This document shows positions 13,334 to 14,574 of a stretch of 14,574 nt of DNA, one piece after another (the stretch's first letter is position 1; every line of letters starts with the position of its first letter). The DNA comes from CAZOHC01 sp964579845 (GTDB lineage Bacteria; Patescibacteriota; Microgenomatia; Levybacterales; UBA12049). The notes beneath the pieces were generated by a model, which was given only the letters and a program-made list of their open reading frames with translations, had not been told where the DNA came from and searched no databases. Both the position numbers and the translations under genes were made by a program. The stretch is taken from contig CAZOHC010000028.1 in the NCBI GenBank assembly GCA_964579845.1, positions 1-14,574 on the forward strand, in the 5' to 3' direction.

Positions 13334-13759
13334 TCAATCATCAGCAGCTGCGTAGATCGTGATAGGAACCCATCCTTCGGTAGTTTCATTGATCACAGGC
13401 TCGTGAAATCGGTGAGCCATACGCTCATATCGCTCAGCAACTAGCCGATTGTGTTCGCGAATCGCAGGGGTCAGTAAACGGTCATGAACCTGTACTGATC
13501 CTGAGAGAATGTGGCCAGGTTTTCTCCGCTCAAAATCTTTTCCTTCTCCATCGTCGCTATCTTCAAAATAAATGTCACCGAGTGCGGCAAAATACGAGGC
13601 TTCGTCACCAGGCTCATAAAATGCGAAGGGAGGCGGCGGTGGAAAGTCACGCTCAGGGAAATACGCTCCAGGAAACGGAAGCAGTACGCCTCGTTCAGGA
13701 GAGGATCCAGATCTCTGATCCCGTGTATGAGACAGAGGAGCTTGCCGTTCCACAGCCAT
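13334..13759 (-). CDS. Hypothetical protein, probably leaderless
   Basis: I do not recognise this 141-residue product. The N-terminal half is rich in Arg, Ser and Pro with a run of five prolines (FPPPPPFAFYEPG), a middle part is acidic (YFEDSDDGEGKDFE), and the C-terminal half looks folded, with a predicted helix (LLTPAIREHNRLVAERYERMAHRF) and a strand (EGWVPITIYAAAD). No signal peptide or membrane helix is seen. The ATG at 13759 is chosen because a TTGCAA-17-TGTAAT promoter predicts transcription starting at or next to that A; a GTG at 13774 would give five more residues but lies upstream of the predicted transcript. Support for coding is the sustained frame and protein-like composition; opposite-strand frames in the area look like shadows. 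It meets the DUF892 gene tail to tail. Confidence 0.6.
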   Translation of the reverse strand: MAVERQAPLSHTRDQRSGSSPERGVLLPFPGAYFPERDFPPPPPFAFYEPGDEASYFAALGDIYFEDSDDGEGKDFERRKPGHILSGSVQVHDRLLTPAIREHNRLVAERYERMAHRFHEPVINETTEGWVPITIYAAADD

Positions 13760-13765
13760 ATCCTT

Positions 13766-13794
13766 ATTACACACCTGTTGTGTTATTTTTGCAA
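13766..13794 (-). promoter_or_regulatory. Promoter of the leaderless hypothetical gene
   Basis: On the minus strand TTGCAA (13794-13789), a 17-base spacer and TGTAAT (13771-13766, five of six). The start should fall seven bases on, at about 13759, the A of the ATG. It begins just past the rRNA terminator. Confidence 0.5.
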
Positions 13795-13806
13795 GTCATT
13801 TCCACG

Positions 13807-13831
13807 AAAAAACCGCTCCTCAGAGCGGTTT
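13807..13831 (-). terminator. rRNA operon terminator
   Basis: On the minus strand AACCGCTC (13830-13823) pairs with GAGCGGTT (13818-13811) over TGAG, followed by a run of six T (13812-13807). It sits about 20 bases after the 3' end of 5S. Confidence 0.88.
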
Positions 13832-13851
13832 ATGATTAAAAAGAAAAATTA

Positions 13852-13961
13852 TCCGGCGACGACCTATTGTCCCAGGTTTCCCCAGTATCGTGAGCGCTAA
13901 CTCGTTTCACTTCTCTGTTCGGAATGGGAAGAGGTGGTGCCAAGTCGCTCCAATCACCGGA
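13852..13961 (-). rRNA. rrf: 5S ribosomal RNA
   Basis: The minus strand reads CCGGTGATTGGAGCGACTTG at the 5' end, then the conserved CACCACCTCTTCCCATTCCG and GAACAGAGAAGTGAAAC, and ends in GTCGTCGCCGG. The ends pair (CCGGTGA with TCGCCGG), giving the closing helix I. Length is near 108-110 bases; the exact ends are estimated from that helix. It lies about 200 bases after 23S, in the normal order. Confidence 0.93.
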
Positions 13962-14164
13962 AAATTTCTCTTTTTAATTTTAATATGGCCTGCCTATCGG
14001 CAGACAGGTCATGAGTCCTTGGTCTTTTGTCATTGGCAATAAGGATCACTTCCTTGGACTAATAGCTAAAGACCAGCGTCGACAGACGCTTTAACAAGGA
14101 AGAGAAGAAACTCTCCGTCACACGTGACAAAAAGTTATGGAATCCTAACATGTAATCATAAAAA
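13962..14164 (-). other. 23S-5S spacer without tRNA
   Basis: I see no tRNA. Stems include AGCGTC-GACA-GACGCT (14075-14090), GGTCTTT/AAAGACC (about 14021-14074) and a CTGCC/GGCAG palindrome (about 13988-14006) of the kind scattered elsewhere (a related GCCTGCCCGCC lies near 7040). These may form part of the processing stalk for pre-23S and pre-5S. Confidence 0.6.

Positions 14165-14574
<410 letters not shown>

Noticed and set aside
13511..13900. Plus-strand frames opposite the hypothetical gene
   Set aside because: They run into the rRNA terminator and 5S gene and have very basic, low-complexity products.
13962..14164. tRNA in the 23S-5S spacer
   Set aside because: No cloverleaf, T-loop GGTTCRA or acceptor stem could be found.

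Overview
The window looks like chromosomal DNA from a Candidate Phyla Radiation (Patescibacteria-type) bacterium. This is an inference from several weak signs: a surface protein with a TPSTGPE-type sorting tail, a very large GT-C-like membrane protein opening with a GWDxxxPEF motif, few Shine-Dalgarno sites on ordinary genes, some TTG or apparently leaderless starts, and dispersed TGTCATCCTGA-type palindromic repeats. TGA is used as a normal stop (positions 3546, 6980, and on the minus strand at 10005 and 13334), so the recoded Gracilibacteria/Absconditabacteria are unlikely. The rRNA sequence is clearly bacterial but I cannot place it finer by eye.

Layout. 17-673: secreted, wall-anchored DUF11-like protein. 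1043-2308: a two-gene, GC-rich island with strong Shine-Dalgarno sites (a PASTA-domain membrane protein and a two-helix membrane protein of unknown function), closed by a UUCG hairpin and bracketed by stem-loops; it is compositionally foreign. 2628-7875: a surface-glycan block of an intact GT2 glycosyltransferase, a 1118-residue GT-C-like membrane protein, and a second GT2 paralogue that has lost its metal-binding and catalytic acidic residues.

7876-9096 has no large gene but is the most information-dense part: two perfect DnaA boxes 33 bp apart next to an 18% G+C stretch with long palindromes, three CTATAGG repeats at 32/33 bp spacing, a consensus extended promoter driving a 41-residue microprotein, a likely minus-strand small RNA with its own TTGACA promoter and U8 terminator, a likely plus-strand structured RNA ending in a strong terminator, and three dispersed repeat copies. 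It could be a replication origin or a DnaA-controlled regulatory locus; gene orientation argues against a plain oriC.

9097-12637 is a leftward housekeeping block: a four-S1-domain RNA-binding protein, then radA, then a PIN-TRAM nuclease. 12814-13332 is a rightward DUF892/YciF ferritin-like gene, meeting a leftward, probably leaderless hypothetical gene with a one-base gap. The right end holds the 3' part of a leftward rRNA operon: partial 23S, a spacer without a tRNA, 5S and an intrinsic terminator.
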